Positions 35,787-47,820 of a stretch of DNA of 64,000 bases are shown one piece after another. Source of the DNA: Delphinapterus leucas. Taxonomy: Eukaryota > Chordata > Mammalia > Artiodactyla > Monodontidae. The translations under genes were made by a program, and so were the position numbers. The notes below the pieces were generated by a model that did no database searches, was not told the origin of the DNA, and worked only from the letters and a program-made list of their open reading frames with translations. The stretch is from NCBI RefSeq assembly GCF_002288925.2, contig NW_022098076.1, positions 68,648,428 through 68,712,427 of the forward strand. The letters are read 5' to 3'. The first letter of the stretch is position 1; every line of letters begins with the position of its first letter.

Positions 35787-37185
35787 ATTATTATTTTTTA
35801 ACATCTTTATTGGAGTATGATTGCTTTACAATGATGTGTTAGTTTCTGCTTTATAACAAAGCGAATCAGCTATACATATGCATATATCCCCATACCTCCT
35901 CCCTCTTGCATTTCCCTCCCACCTTCCCTATCCCACCCCTCTAGGTGGTCACAAAGCACCGAGCTGATCTCCCTGTGCTATGTGGCTGCTTCCGACTAGC
36001 TATTTTACATTTAGTAGTGTATATATGTCCATGCCACTCTCTCACTTCATACCAGTTTACACTTCCCCCCACCCCGTGACCTCAAGTCCATTCTCTACAT
36101 CTGCGCATTTATTCCTATCCTGCCCCCGGTTCTTCAGAATTTTTTTTTTTTTTTTAGATTCCATATATATGTGTTAACATATGGTATTTGTTTTTCTCTT
36201 TCTGACTTACTTCACTCTGTATGATAGACTCCAGGTCCATCCACCTCACTACAAATAACTCAATTTCGTTTCTTTTTATGGCTGAGTAATATTCCATTGT
36301 ATATATGTGCCACATCTTCTTTATCCATTCATCTGTTGATGGACACTTAGGATGCTTCCATGTCCTGGTTATTGTAAATAGAGCTGCAATGAACACTGTC
36401 GTACATGACTCTTTTGGAATTATGGTTTTCTCAGGATATATGCCCCGTAGTGGCATTGCTGGGTCCTATGGTAGTTCTATTTTTAGTTTTTTAAGGAACC
36501 TCCATATTGTTCTCTATACTGGTTGTATCAATTTACATTCCCACCAACAGTGCAAGAGGGTTCCCTTTTCTCCACACCATCTCCAACATTTATTGTTTCT
36601 AGATTTTTTGATGATGGCCATTCTGACTGGTGTGAGATGATATCTCATTGTAGTTTTGATTTGCATTTCTCTAATGATTAGTGATGTTGAGCATCCTTTC
36701 CTATGTTTGTTGGCAATCTGTATATTTTCTTTGGAGAAATGTCTATTTAGGTCTTCTGCCCATTTTTGGATTGGGTTGTTTGGTTTTTTGATATTGAGCT
36801 GCATGAGCTGCCTGTAAGTTTTGGAGATTAATCCTTTGTCAGTTGCTTCATTAGCAAATATTTTCTCCCATTCTGACGGTTGTCTTTTCGTCTTGTTAAT
36901 GGGTTCCTTTGCTGTGCAAAAGCTTTTACGTTTCATGAGGTCCCATTTGTTTATTTTTGTTTTGATTTCCATTTCTCTAGGAGGTGGGTCAAAAAGGATC
37001 TTGCTGTGATTTATGTCATAGAGTATTCTGCCTATCTTTTCCTCTAAGAGTTTTATAGTGTCTGCCCTTACATTTAGGTCTTTAATCCATTTTGAGTTTA
37101 TTTTTGTGTATAGTGTTAGGGATTGTTCTAATTTCATTCTTTTACATGTAGCTGTCCAGTTTTCCCAGCACCACTTATTGAAGAG
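35787..37185 (-). mobile_element. 5'-truncated antisense L1 with perfect 15-bp duplication
   Basis: ORF2 C-terminal region and 3'UTR on the minus strand, flanked by gccagcactattatt at 35772-35786 and 37186-37200. The ORF2 remnant is open in two blocks (36154-36456 and 36514-37137) split by a short frame break. An (ATT)n stretch adjoins the T-rich 3' end. Confidence 0.93.
36154..37137 (-). pseudogene. L1 ORF2 C-terminal fragment, one frame break
   Basis: Same region of ORF2 as the fragment at 1500-2483, including the [19 protein letters not shown] cysteine motif and the HIYGI end. The frame is broken between 36457 and 36513. No catalytic domain remains. Confidence 0.9.
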
Positions 37186-37379
37186 GCCAGCACTATTATT
37201 GATCTTAGATATGGAATGTCTCCATCTCCTCTGATTTTAATCTGACTTCCTGGTAGGGTCAGATAAAGGGCTGGCTGGTACTTCACGCTCAGTGTTTACA
37301 GTGCTATGCCCTTGGAACTGGTTAATCTCCAGAACTGGCTGATTTTGAGAATCTCTGAGGCAGCTGTTTTTAGAGTAAA

Positions 37380-38191
37380 CTTTTTAGTGAAGTCCAACCT
37401 ACATATTAAAAAGCATACAAAATCTTTGTGTACTGCTCAATAAATTTTCACAAAATGGACACATCTGTGTAACCACCACCAGTTCAAGAAGAACATTAGC
37501 AGTACCTTAGAAGCCCTACCCGGGCCCTCAACCAGCCACTACTCTCTGCTATTGGTCACTGCCATTCTAACTTCTAAGACCAAAAATTATTTTGTCTGTT
37601 TTTGAAATGCATATAATTGGTGACATATGCTGGGCACTCTATTGTGTCTGATTTCTTTTTTTCACATAAGTGTAAATCCTCCAGCTTTGTTCTTCTGCAG
37701 GGTGGCCTGTTCTGTTCTTGGCTATATTCATTTCTATTAGAATCACCTTGTTAATTTCCATAAGAAAGCTTCCACAGCAGCCTTACTTTGAATACAAAGA
37801 TCATTAAAACTGAGGAATTAAAATCTTTAATAAGTCTTCTAATGTATAAAATGGTCTATCCTCCATTAATTTGTGTTCCATCATTCATTTAGGATCTCTT
37901 CAATTTTATTCAATAATGCTTTTTAGTTTTGTGTTCCGTTAACCCTCTGGAAGTGTTTGTGTAAGACCAGAGTTATTTATTCTTTAAATATTTAGAAGGG
38001 ATCACTGGTAGAACCTTCTAGATCTAAAAATTTCTTTGTAGGAAAGTTATTAATTACAGATTTAATTTATGTAATATAATTAAGATTTCTCCAGGGAGCA
38101 GATTGGGCAAATTGATTTTTTTTCCTAGGAATTTGTTAATTTAATCCAAATATTCACATTTATTAACAAGAAGATGTTTATAATATTCTCT
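37380..38191 (-). mobile_element. Ancient antisense L1, left part of a split copy
   Basis: Highly diverged L1 ORF2-like text in reverse ('gaatcaccttgttaatttcc', 'catttaggatctcttcaatt', 'aggaatttgttaatttaatcc'), with probable 3' end material from about 37380. The same copy resumes at 44582 after the inserted block. Border with the inserted block: tataatattctct (38179-38191). Confidence 0.7.
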
Positions 38192-38658
38192 TTTTTTAAT
38201 GTATTGAAGTATAGCTGATTTACAACGTTGTGTTAATTTCTACTCTACAGCAGTGATTCAGTCATACATATATACATATATTTTCTTTTTCATATTTTTT
38301 TCGTCATGGTTTATCACAGGATATTGACTATAGTTCCCTGTGCTATACAGTAGAACCTTGTTGTTTATCTATTCTGTTTATAATAGTTTGCATCTGTTAA
38401 TCCCAAACTCCCAGTCCATCCCTCCCCCACATCCCCTATTCTTTGGCAATGACAAGTCTGTTCTCTATGTCTGTGAGTCTGTTTCTGTTTCGTAGATAAG
38501 TTCATTTGTGTCATGTTTTAGATTCCATATATAAGTGATATCATAGTATTTGTCTTTCTCTGTCTGGCTTACTTCACTTAGTATGAAAATCTTGAGGCCC
38601 ATCTATGTTGCTGCAAGTGGCATTGTTTCATTCTTTTCATGGCTGAGCAATATTCCAT

Positions 38659-38660
<2 letters not shown>

Positions 38661-38702
<42 letters not shown>
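38661..38702 (+). repeat. (TA)n microsatellite inside L1
   Basis: About 20 TA units after 'attccattgtgtg' and before 'caccacatctttatcc'. Same L1 position as the repeat at 28569-28636. Confidence 0.93.
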
Positions 38703-38705
<3 letters not shown>

Positions 38706-38803
38706 CACATCTTTATCCATTCATCTGTCAGTGGACATTTAGGTTGTTCCCATGTCTTAGCTATTGTAAATAGTGCTGCTATGAACACTGAGGTGCCTGA
38801 ATC

Positions 38804-38959
38804 TTTTTTTTTTTTTTTTTTTTTGGCGGTCCGTGGGCCTCTCACTGCTGTTGTGGCCTCTCCCGTTGCGGAGCACAGGCTCTGGACGCGCAGGCTCAGC
38901 AGCCATGGCTCACGGGCCTAACCGCTCTGCGGCATGTGGGATTTTCCCGGACCGCGCAA
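38804..38959 (-). mobile_element. 5'-truncated CHR-2 SINE
   Basis: The minus strand gives 'gcggtccgggaaaatcccac' through 'gtgagccatggctgctgag' to 'ggaccgcc' and a poly(A) (T run 38804-38824). The first 60 or so bases of CHR-2, including the gggcttccctgg head, are missing at the right end, where it abuts L1 sequence at about 38960. Confidence 0.92.
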
Positions 38960-41900
38960 CTTAGGTTGCTTCCATGTCCTGGCTACTGTAAATAGAGCTG
39001 CAATGAACATTGTGGTACATGACTCTTTTTGAATTATGGTTTTCTCAGGGTATATGCCCAGTAGTGGGATTGCTGGGTCATATGGTAGTTCTATTTTTAG
39101 TTTTTTAAGGAACCTCCATACTGTTTTCCATAGTGGTTGTATCAATTTACATTCCTACCAACAGTGCAGGAGGGTTCCCTTTTCACCACATCTTTTCCAG
39201 TGTTTATTGTTTCTAGATTTTTTCATAATAGCCATTCTGACCACTGTGAGGTGATACCTCATTGTAGTTTTGATTTGCATTTCTCTAATGATCAGTGATG
39301 TTGAGCATCTTTTCATGTACTTCTAGCCCATCTGTATATCTTCCTTGGTGAAATGTCTATTTAGCTCTTCTGCCCATTTTTTAATTGGATTGTTTGCTTT
39401 TTTGATATTGAGCTCCATGAGCTGTTTGTATATTTTGGAGATTAATCCTTTGTTCTTTCGTTTGCAAATATTTTCTCCCATTCTGAGGGTTGTCTTGTCA
39501 TGTTTTAGGGTTTCCTTTGCTGTGCAAAATCTTTTAAGTTTAATTAAGTCCCATTTCTTTATTTTTGTTTTTATTTCCGTTACTCTAGGAGGTGGGTCAA
39601 AAAAGACCTTGCTGTGGTTTATGTCAAAGGGTGTTTTTCCTCTAAGAGTTTTATAGTGTCTGGTCTTACATTTAGGTCTTTAATCCATTTTGAGTTTATT
39701 TTTGTGTTTGGTGTTAGTGTTCTAATTTCATTCTTTTACATGTATCTGTCCAGTTTTCCCAGCACCACTTATTGAAGAGGCTGTCCTTTCTCCACAGTAT
39801 GTTCTTGCCTCCCTTGTCATAAATTAGATGACCATATGCGTGTGGGTTTATCTCTGGGCATTCTATCCTGTACCATTGATCTATATTTCTGTTTTTGTGC
39901 CAGTACCATACTGTCTTGATTGCTGTAGCTTTGTGGTATAGTTTGAAGTCAGGGAGCCTGATTCTTCCAACTCCATTTTTCTTTCTCAAGGTTGCTTTGG
40001 CTATTCGGGGTCTTTTGTGTTTCCATACGAATTGTAAAATTTTTTGTTCTAATTCTGTGAAAAATGCCATTGGTAGTTTGATAGGTATTGCCTTGAATGT
40101 GTAGATTGCTTTGGGTAGTATAGTCATTTTCACAATACTGGTTCTTCCAATACAAGAACATGGTATGTTTCTCTATCTGTTTATGTCATCTTTGATTTCT
40201 TTCATCAGTGTCTTACAGTTTTCTGAGTACAAGTCTTTCGCCTCCTTAGGCAGGTTTATTCCTAGGTATTTTATTCTTTTTGTTACGATGGTGAATGGGA
40301 TTGTTTCCTTAATTTCTTTTTCTGATATTTTGTTGGTGGTGTATAGGAATGCCAGATATTTCTGTGCATTAATTTTGTATCCTGCAACCTTACCAAATTC
40401 ATTGACTAGTAGTTTTCTGGTGGCATCTTTAGGATTTTCTATGTATAGTATCATGTCATCTGCAAACAGTGACAGTTTTACTTCTTCTTTTCCAATTTGT
40501 ATTCCTTTATTTCTTTTTCTTCTCTGATTGCCATGGCTAGGACTTCCAAAACTATGTTGAATAAGAGTGGTGAGAGTGGACGTCCTTGTCCTGTTCCTGA
40601 TCTTAGTGGAAATGCTTTCAGTTTTTCACAATTGATTATGCTGCTTGCTGTGGGTTTGTCATATGTGGCCTTTATTATGTTGAGGTAGGTTCCCACTATG
40701 CCCATTTTCTGGAGAGTTTTTATCATAAGTAAGTTTTGAATTTTGTCAAAAGCTTTTTCTGCATCTGTTGAGATGATCATATGGTTTTAATTCCTTAATT
40801 AGTTAATGTGGTGTATCACATTGATTTGCATATTTGAAGAATCCTTGTATCCCTGGGATAAATCCCATTAGATCGTGGTGTATAATCCTTTTAATGTGTT
40901 GCTGGATTCTGTTAGCTAGTATTTTGTTCAGGATTTTTGCATCTATGTTCATCAGTGATACTGGTCTATAATTTCCTTTTTCTGGTTTTTGTATCAGGGT
41001 GATGGTGCCTTCATAGAATGAATTTGGGAGTGTTTCTCCCTCTGCAATTTTTTGGAAGAGTTTGAGAAGGATAGGTGTTAGCTCTTCTCTTAATGTTTGA
41101 TAGAATTCGCCTGTGAAGCCATCTGGTCCTGGACTTTTGTTTGTTGGAAGATTTTTAATTGCAGTTTCAATTTCATTACTGTGATAGGTGTGTTTATATT
41201 TTCTAATTATTCCTGGTTCAGTCTGGGAAAATTGTACCTTTCCAAGAATTTGTCCATTTCTTTGTGGTTTTCCATTTTATTTTCACATAGTTATTTGTAG
41301 TAGTCTCTTATAATCCTTTGTATTTCTGTGGTGTCAGGTGTGATTTCTCCTTTTTAGTTTCTAATTTTATTGATTTGCATCCTCTCCCTTTTTTTCTCGA
41401 TGAGTCTGGCTAAGAGTTTATCAATTTTGTTTATCTTCTCAAAGAACCAGCTTTTAGTTTTATTGACCCTTGCTATTGTTTTCTTTGTTTCTGTTTCACT
41501 TATTTCTGCTCTGATATTTATGCTTTCTTTCCTTCTACTGACTTTGGGTTTTTTTGTTCTTCTTTCTTTAGTTGTTTTAAGTGTAGGATTAGATTTTTTA
41601 TTTGAGATTTTTCTTGTTTCTTGAGGTGAGATTGAATTGCTATAGACTTCCCTATTAGAACAGCCTTTGCTTCGTCCCATAGATTTTGGATCATCGTGTT
41701 TTCATTGTCATTTGTTTCTGTGTGTTTTTTAATTTCTTCTTTGATTTCTTCACTGATCTCTTGGTTATTTAGTAGTTCACTGTTTAGCCTCCTGTGTTTT
41801 GTACAGTTTTTTTTCCTGTAATTGATTTCCAATATCATAACGTTGTGGTCCAAAAAGATGCTTGTCATGATTTCAGTTTTCTTAAATTTTCCAAGGCTTG

Positions 41901-42587
41901 ATTTGTGACCCAAGATGTGATCTATCTGGGAGAATGTTCCATGTGCACTTGAGCAGAAATTGTATTCTGCCTCTTTTGGGTGGAATGTTCTGTAAATATC
42001 AATTAAATCTATCTGGTCTATTGTGTCATTTAAAGATTGTGTTTCCTTATTTATTTTCTGTTTGGATGATCTGTCCATTCATGTAAGTGGCATGTTAAAA
42101 TCCCCACTATTATTGTGTTACTGTCAGTTTCTCCTTTCATGGTTGTTAGCATTTGCCTTATGTATTGAGGTGCTCCTATGCTGGGTCCATAAACATTTAT
42201 AATTGTTATATCTTCTTCTTGGATTGATCCTTTGATCGTTACATAGTGTCCTTCTTTGTCTCTTGTAGTAGTCTTTATTTTAAAGTCTATTTTATCTGAT
42301 ACGAGTATTGCTCCTCCAGCTTTCTTTTCATTTCCATTTGCATGGAATATCTTTTTCCATCCCTTCACTTTCAGTTTGTATATGTCCCTAGGTCTGAAGT
42401 GAATCTCTTGTAGACAGCATATATCTAGATCTTGTTTTTTATCCATTCAGCCAGTCTGTGTCTTTTGGTTGGGGCCGTTAATCCATTTACATTCAAGGTT
42501 ATTATCAACATGTATGTTCCTATTACCATTTTCTTAATTGTTTCAGGTTTGTTTTTGTGGGTCTTTTTCACCTCTTGTGTTTCCCAC

Positions 42588-43470
42588 CTAGAGAAGTTTC
42601 TGTAGCATTTGTTGTAAAGCTTGTTTGGTGGTGCTGAATTCTCTTAGGTTTTGCTTGTCTGAAAAGCTTTTGATTTCTTCATAAAATCTGAATGAGATCC
42701 TTGCTGGGTAGAGTAATCTTGGTTGTAAGTATTTTTCTTTCATCACTTAAAGTATATCCTGCCACTCCCTTCTGGCCTGCAGAGTTTCTGCTGAAAAATC
42801 TGTTGATAGCCTTATGGGGTTTCCTTTATATGTTATATTTGTTTTTCCCTTGCTGCTTTTAATATTTTTCGTTTCAATTTAATTTTTGTTAGTTTGATTA
42901 CTATGTGTCTTCGTGTGGTTTTCCTAGGGCTTATCCTGTACAGGACTCCATGTGCTTCCTGGACTTGGGTGACTATTTCCTTTCCCATGATAGGGAAGTT
43001 TTCAACTCTAATCTCTTCACATATTTTCTCAGATGCTTTTTTTTTCTCTTCTTCTTCAGGGACCCCTGTAATTTGAATGTTGGTGTGTTTAGTGTTCTCC
43101 CAGAGGTCTCTGAGGTTGTCTTCAATTCTTTTCATTCTTTTTTCTTTATTGTGCTCCTTGGTGGTTATTTCCACCCTTTATCTTCCACCTCACTTATTCG
43201 TTCTTCTGCCTCACTTATTCTGTTACTGATTCCTTCTAGTGTATTTTTCATTTCAGTTATTGTGCTGTCCATCTCTGTTTGTTTGTTCTTTAGTTCTTCT
43301 AGATCTTTGTTAAACACTTGTATTTTCTCAATGTGTGCTTCCCTTCTCTTTCCGAGATTCTGGATCATCTTTATAATCATTACTCTGAATTCTTTTTCAG
43401 GTAGGTTACCTATTTCCTCTTCATTTACTTGGTCTTGCAGGTTTTTACATTGCTCCTTCATCTGTGACAT
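42588..43470 (-). pseudogene. Antisense L1 ORF1, frame-broken
   Basis: N-terminus MSQMKEQCKNLQDQVNEEE, then EKEFRVMIIKMIQNLGKR, the same core as the sense L1's ORF1 at 13434, but with a different first dozen residues. The coiled coil is open to 43165, the RRM-like part lies in 42833-43174 in another frame, and the stop is at 42588-42590. Length about 883 bp, almost the same as the sense copy. Confidence 0.87.
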
Positions 43471-44116
43471 ATTTTTTTGCCGTTTCTTTTTTTTTTTTTT
43501 TTAGTGAGTGGGATTGTGTTCCTGTCTTACTGGTTGTTTGGCCTGAGGCTTCCAGCACTGGAGTTTGTAGGCTGTTGGGTAGAGCTGGGTCTTGGTGCTG
43601 AGATGAGGGCCTCCGTGAGACCTCACTCTGATGAATATTCCCTGGGGTCTGAGGTTCTCTGTTAGTCCAGTGGTTCAGACTCAGAGCTCCCACAGCAGGA
43701 GCTTTGGCCCAACCCCCAGCTTCTGAACCAAGATCCCGCAAGCCATGTGGGATGGCAAAACAAAAAATAAAGGAGAACAATTACAAAGTAAAAAATAAAA
43801 TTATACTAGGAAACTAACAGATATGTTAGAAAGAATATAAAAATAAAAATATAGATGAATCAACAACCAGAAGGTACAGCAGTACCACAATAGTAAGAAA
43901 GAGGAGGAGGGAAAAGAGAAAAACAAAAAAGAAAAGAAAAAAAGGGGAAAAGGCCTTGGCTGTGGAGGGTGGGGCCTAAGTAAGGGTGAGGTTTGGGTCA
44001 GGGGCAGGGACTATGCTTAGGACCCACAGGGCTGGAAAAGGCCCTGGGAGCTGTGGGGGGTGGTGCTTAGGCTCAAGGAAGAGAAGGGGCTGGGCATGCC
44101 CCCACCCCGGTCTCAG

Positions 44117-44430
44117 AGGGTAGGGGACCTCACCTGGGAGCCCAGCAGGCTTTCTGGGCTCGAGTGCCTGGAGTGAACGCCCTCCACTCCTCTCCCTCTC
44201 CTCCGGGAGGGCCCCTCCCGCCTGCCTCTCCTGATCTCCCCAGCCTCCCTCCTATGCCCCCAAGCACCCATGTGGCCTGGAGGGGGCCTTGAAGGGCAGA
44301 GGACTGGCCTGGGAACTCAGCAGGTTCCCCAGGCCCAAGTGGGTGCAGCAGTCACCTTCCACTCCTCTCCCCTCCTCCTGGAGGGACCCTCCCTTCTGCC
44401 TCTCCTGATTTCCCTGGCCTCAGGGACGCC
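44117..44430 (-). repeat. Two tandem 5'UTR units of an L1 (period 176 bp)
   Basis: Unit A (from 44117, agggtaggggacctcacctg) and unit B (from 44293, agggcagaggactggcctg) align over about 135 bp, sharing 'ttccactcctctcc'/'ctccactcctctcc', 'gcctctcctgat' and the spaced ggaggg blocks. Both are GC-rich in an AT-rich region. They lie where the L1 promoter is expected, reminiscent of monomeric promoters of rodent L1s. Confidence 0.75.
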
Positions 44431-44581
44431 TATCCTGTCTGGCCTCCACTTCTCCTCCCCCCCTCTGTCCCCCCACATCCTACCAGTTCACTTGGGGGTT
44501 CCTCCTGTCTCCTTGGGCGTCAGGGTCCCCCACCAGCGGGCGGCAGATGCCCTAGTTGTGGGGAGACACTCTATAATATTT

Positions 44582-44740
44582 TCTTAAGATCATCTTAAAT
44601 TTCGTGAGATCTACAGTAATGTGCCTTTATCATTTCTAATATTGGTAGGTTTTATCTTTTCTTTCTCTTTTTTTGATCAGTCTTGCTAGAAGTTTATCAG
44701 TTTTATTAGTCAAAGAACCATTTTTTGGCCAGATTCAAGA
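44582..44740 (-). mobile_element. Ancient antisense L1, right part of the split copy
   Basis: 'tttatcatttctaatattgg', 'ttttttgatcagtcttgcta' and 'gtttatcagttttattagtc' continue the ORF2 text exactly where the part ending at 38191 stops. This shows that 38192-44571 was inserted into it. Confidence 0.75.
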
Positions 44741-45926
44741 CGAACAAGGGAAGGTTTACAGTTCTTCTTTGTGCCCTGACTCATATTAGTATAAACAGGA
44801 ATATCAGGGATCTTCAATGAATCTTGAGAGAGATCTGGATATTCTGTTCAGACAACACCTATTTTTTTTAAAAAAAACTTTGAAGAGTATGAGGTATTGT
44901 TAGCCGAGTTTGAGAGGGGTGCATTGTTACTGTTATTTACATTTGTCTCAGATTAAGCAGGACCTCTCATTCCTAAGGAAATGCATGGCAGCCCTTTCTA
45001 GAGGTTCGATTGGTCTTATCTGTGTAGACTTACTTTATGTTCTCCATTCAATGTGGCACATGGTCTCGCACAGTTTAGGTGTTGGGGTGGGAACTAGTTT
45101 CATGAAGGATAGAATCATTCAGAAGATTACTCTGTACAGATTTGACTAAACTTGCAGCTCTAGGAATGCTACTGCCTTTTTAGGAAGGCAACTTAAGAAG
45201 TTATCATCTCAAGGCCCTTCATTTCTTTTCTTAAAATAACCATATCATTTAAGTCAACTGAGTTCTTTTCTGTAATACTACTTGAGAAGTCTAGAAGATA
45301 TGAAGATTTTAGCCAGATGAAGCCACAAGTGAAGAGCTAGAATAGCCCAAAAGCTGAAAACAAATTAGTTTGTAGAGAGGGAAATGAAGTGCTACACTGG
45401 GTTTCAAGGCCCAGTTGAAGGTTAGAGGCCAGGGTGGAAGGTGCAGAAATGTTTTCATGTTCCATGTAGGTGGGCTGGAGTTAAAGACATCCCACAGCTG
45501 TCAAAGGCCAACCAAATCCTTTGGGATGGAGCTTCTCATTAGTTTCTGCTCTTCTCCTGGCTCCTTCTACAACATAAGAGCTGAAAAAAATAATACATTT
45601 TAATTTCAGAATCTTCATTTGAAAATTTGGGAATCAGACACTCCCCGATAATTGTTTCAACTTTTGAAGAGCACTTAACCTTGTATTATTTCAAAAAGAA
45701 CTTTCTATCAAGTGTGAATCCAGGGAGCAAAAGAAGCCACGTACATAAAGGCTTGTAACTCTTTGTTCTCTTGTGGGAATTATTATTCTCTGTGGAATTA
45801 TTGTGATTTTAAGACCCATTAAAGAAAGTTGACATTCTCACTTTTCATCTTCCACCCCACATCGTCGTTCACAGTTGGTCTGTACCCTGGTTGCCTGGTT
45901 GAGCTTCAGTGATGTCTGTTTTCCAG

Positions 45927-46127
45927 GTCATGATCTTGCTGTGCAATCAGCAAAGCTTCATCTGCACCCACGTTGACTACTGCCACCCTCACTGCTACCT
46001 GCACCACAGCCGCTCCTGTGCCCGGCTCGTCAGGGCCATTAAGCTGCTCTATGGAGACTCTGTGGACTCCCTCCGAGAGAGCAGCAGCGTCAGCAACGTG
46101 GCTCTCCGGGGCAAGAAGCAGAAAGAG
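45927..46127 (+). CDS. UNC80: UNC80 internal exon 7 (Cys/His-rich; 67 codons, phase 0-0)
   Basis: The acceptor tgttttccag precedes VMILLCNQQSF; the donor is gag|gtgagc. The exon opens with a hydrophobic strand or helix, then a compact run of cysteines and histidines (CTHVDYCHPHCYLHHSRSC), then a helix (ARLVRAIKLLYGD) and a serine-rich basic tail (RGKKQKE). The Cys/His spacing resembles a metal-binding cluster, but I cannot assign it to a known zinc-binding fold. Length is exactly 201 nt, phase 0 on both sides, so it can be skipped in frame. It follows the longest intron in the window (10.7 kb), made mostly of antisense L1 sequence. Confidence 0.96.
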
Positions 46128-46433
46128 GTGAGCGAATGATCACATGATAATATACCAATGATAGGGAAAGTGATGTCCTAACAACCTTTTCTCTGGAAAT
46201 GCAAACTTCAGCCCACTGCAGTTGCATAAACCAGGCTACAGATCTGTGTGATTTCGAGCAAAATTAGAAGATGGGTACAAAAAAGGCAAGTGCCAAAAAC
46301 AATAAATAAATAAAAGACAAGTGCTTTGTCTTCATGTCCATGAGCAAACATGGGCTCAACTCTTTTCCCAGGCTTATTTCTACAAATAAATATGAACTCA
46401 AAGGGGCACTGGTGATAAGTAGGTTGCTGTGGT

Positions 46434-46855
46434 AGGAAGAATAATGTCCCCCCAAAGGTGTCCGATTTCTAATCCCTGGAACCTGTGACTATGCTACCTC
46501 ACCTGGCAAAAGGGATTTTGCCTGTGTGAGTAAATTAAGTATCTTATAATGGGGAGATTATCCTGGATTAGCCAAGTGGGCTGAACATAGTCAGAGGTAG
46601 AGATGGAGATGTGATGACAGAAGCAGAGGTCAGAATGATGCAGGGTAGTGAGTCCAGGCAGCCTCTGGAAGCTGGAAAGGACAAGGAAATGGATGATTCC
46701 CTAGAGCCTCCAGAAGGAACACAGCCCTGCCAATTCATTTTAGACTTCTGACCTAGAGAACTGTTAAGATAATAAATTTGTGTTATATTTTTGCCAGGAA
46801 GGTTTTAGTGATTTGTTACAGCAGTAATAGGAGACTGATACAGTTATAGCTTAAG
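46434..46855 (+). mobile_element. MLT1-like LTR (ERVL-MaLR)
   Basis: 'agaataatgtccccccaaag', 'gggagattatcctggattag', 'agcctccagaaggaacacag' and 'aagataataaatttgtgtt' are typical of this old non-autonomous LTR family, in sense orientation, with the polyadenylation-signal-like aataaa. No internal viral sequence. Confidence 0.6.
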
Positions 46856-47674
46856 AAATAAGCAATAAATGGCCCAACTGTTCACTGATAAATAATAGAG
46901 TCAAATCAGACTAAAGGAAACTTCTTCAAGAAACTATTACATTTTCTAAGCATTCAGCTGCACTTTCCTGAAAACTGAACAGCTGAACTGGCAGAAGATG
47001 AAGACAGTAACCAGGGCTGCCGTGCTTCTGCCAGGGAAGCCCTGAGTTACCCATCTGCCCCTGAACAGGCGTGATGGCCAAGATGCTCTACTGCATGCTG
47101 CTGGCCGCCCCTGCAGCTGCTTCTCACAAGTGGATCTGCCAAGAGATTTTTATATAATCCCTATTCATTTCGATGAGCATTCATTGTGCACCTGCTGTTG
47201 GCATATATATAGAATATGAGGCTAGATATTCTTGGAGAAATAAAAAATAATTAAGCAGGAGTAGAGGTTATTTCTGTTGATACTAAAGAGTTTGTGAACC
47301 AGGTTTGGTGGGGTGGGAGGATGGCAATAAAATACAAATCAAGCTAGAGAATATAAACAATAACAAAAAATGCACAGTTGAGTTGTATATCAATCTGTAA
47401 TGCTTTAGCATTCACAAAAGGGATTTATTTAATTATGATTTTTTAAATTTTGAAAGCAATATGGGTATATGGAAGAAATTTTGGCTAATACAAGAGCTCC
47501 TAAAGAGATCCTAAAGAAAAAAAATATGTATCTCATGCGTATCATAAGTGTGCTAATTTGCCTTCTGGAATATGACCTTTTAGTATTTTCTTCAAAGCAT
47601 ATGTATGAGCGTATAAGGTAGGTATACATCATTGACAAAGTACTTTTTGATTCTTGCAAATCTCGTGCAGGAGA

Positions 47675-47820
47675 TACTCTTCACATTTTACAGATGAAAA
47701 TGTTGAGGTTCAGAAAGATGGGATTGTCCACACTTCACATCTAGAACAGCTAGACTTTAATTTATAAACATGGAATTTCAAAGTCAGGGCTTTTTCAACT
47801 AGACTCTATTGCATCTACCG
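47675..47820 (+). mobile_element. MIR fragment
   Basis: 'cattttacagatgaaaatgttgagg' with 'gaaagatgggattg' and 'aaagtcagggctttttcaac' is MIR-like in sense orientation. Confidence 0.55.

Larger units (their letters stand above)
38518..42529 (-). pseudogene. Antisense L1 ORF2, broken and SINE-interrupted
   Basis: Starts at an ATG complementary to 42527-42529. The endonuclease region is recognisable (DICCLQEIHFRPRD, containing the catalytic E). The reverse-transcriptase region spans about 40170-40780, with catalytic box FADD just right of 40454. Frames change many times. Near 38960 the coding sequence is interrupted by a SINE and resumes in a more diverged subfamily. Confidence 0.85.
38192..44571 (-). 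mobile_element. Antisense L1 block, composite, inserted in an older L1
   Basis: Read from right to left: 5'UTR with tandem units (44571 to about 43500), ORF1 (43470 to 42588), ORF2 (from 42529), then a CHR-2 SINE at 38804-38959 and an older-type L1 3' end (38802 to 38192). Candidate target duplication: tataatattctct (38179-38191) and tataatattttct (44572-44584), one mismatch. The 3' end and the body are of different L1 subfamilies, so the block is a mosaic. Confidence 0.85.
35192..45926 (+). other. UNC80 intron between exons 6 and 7
   Basis: The longest intron here. It is mostly antisense L1: a young truncated copy (35787-37185), an old copy (37680-38191 and 44582-44740) and the composite block 38192-44571. 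Positions 35200-35770 and 44750-45900 show no recognised feature; 37380-37680 looks like the 3' end of the old L1. Confidence 0.8.

Noticed and set aside
42905..43504. 199-codon + strand frame rich in Phe, Ser and Leu
   Set aside because: Antisense of L1 ORF1's coiled coil (A-rich sense strand), not a membrane protein.
44270..44587. 105-codon + strand frame, proline/leucine-rich
   Set aside because: It lies antisense across the tandem GC-rich L1 5'UTR units; the frame is open because of base composition.
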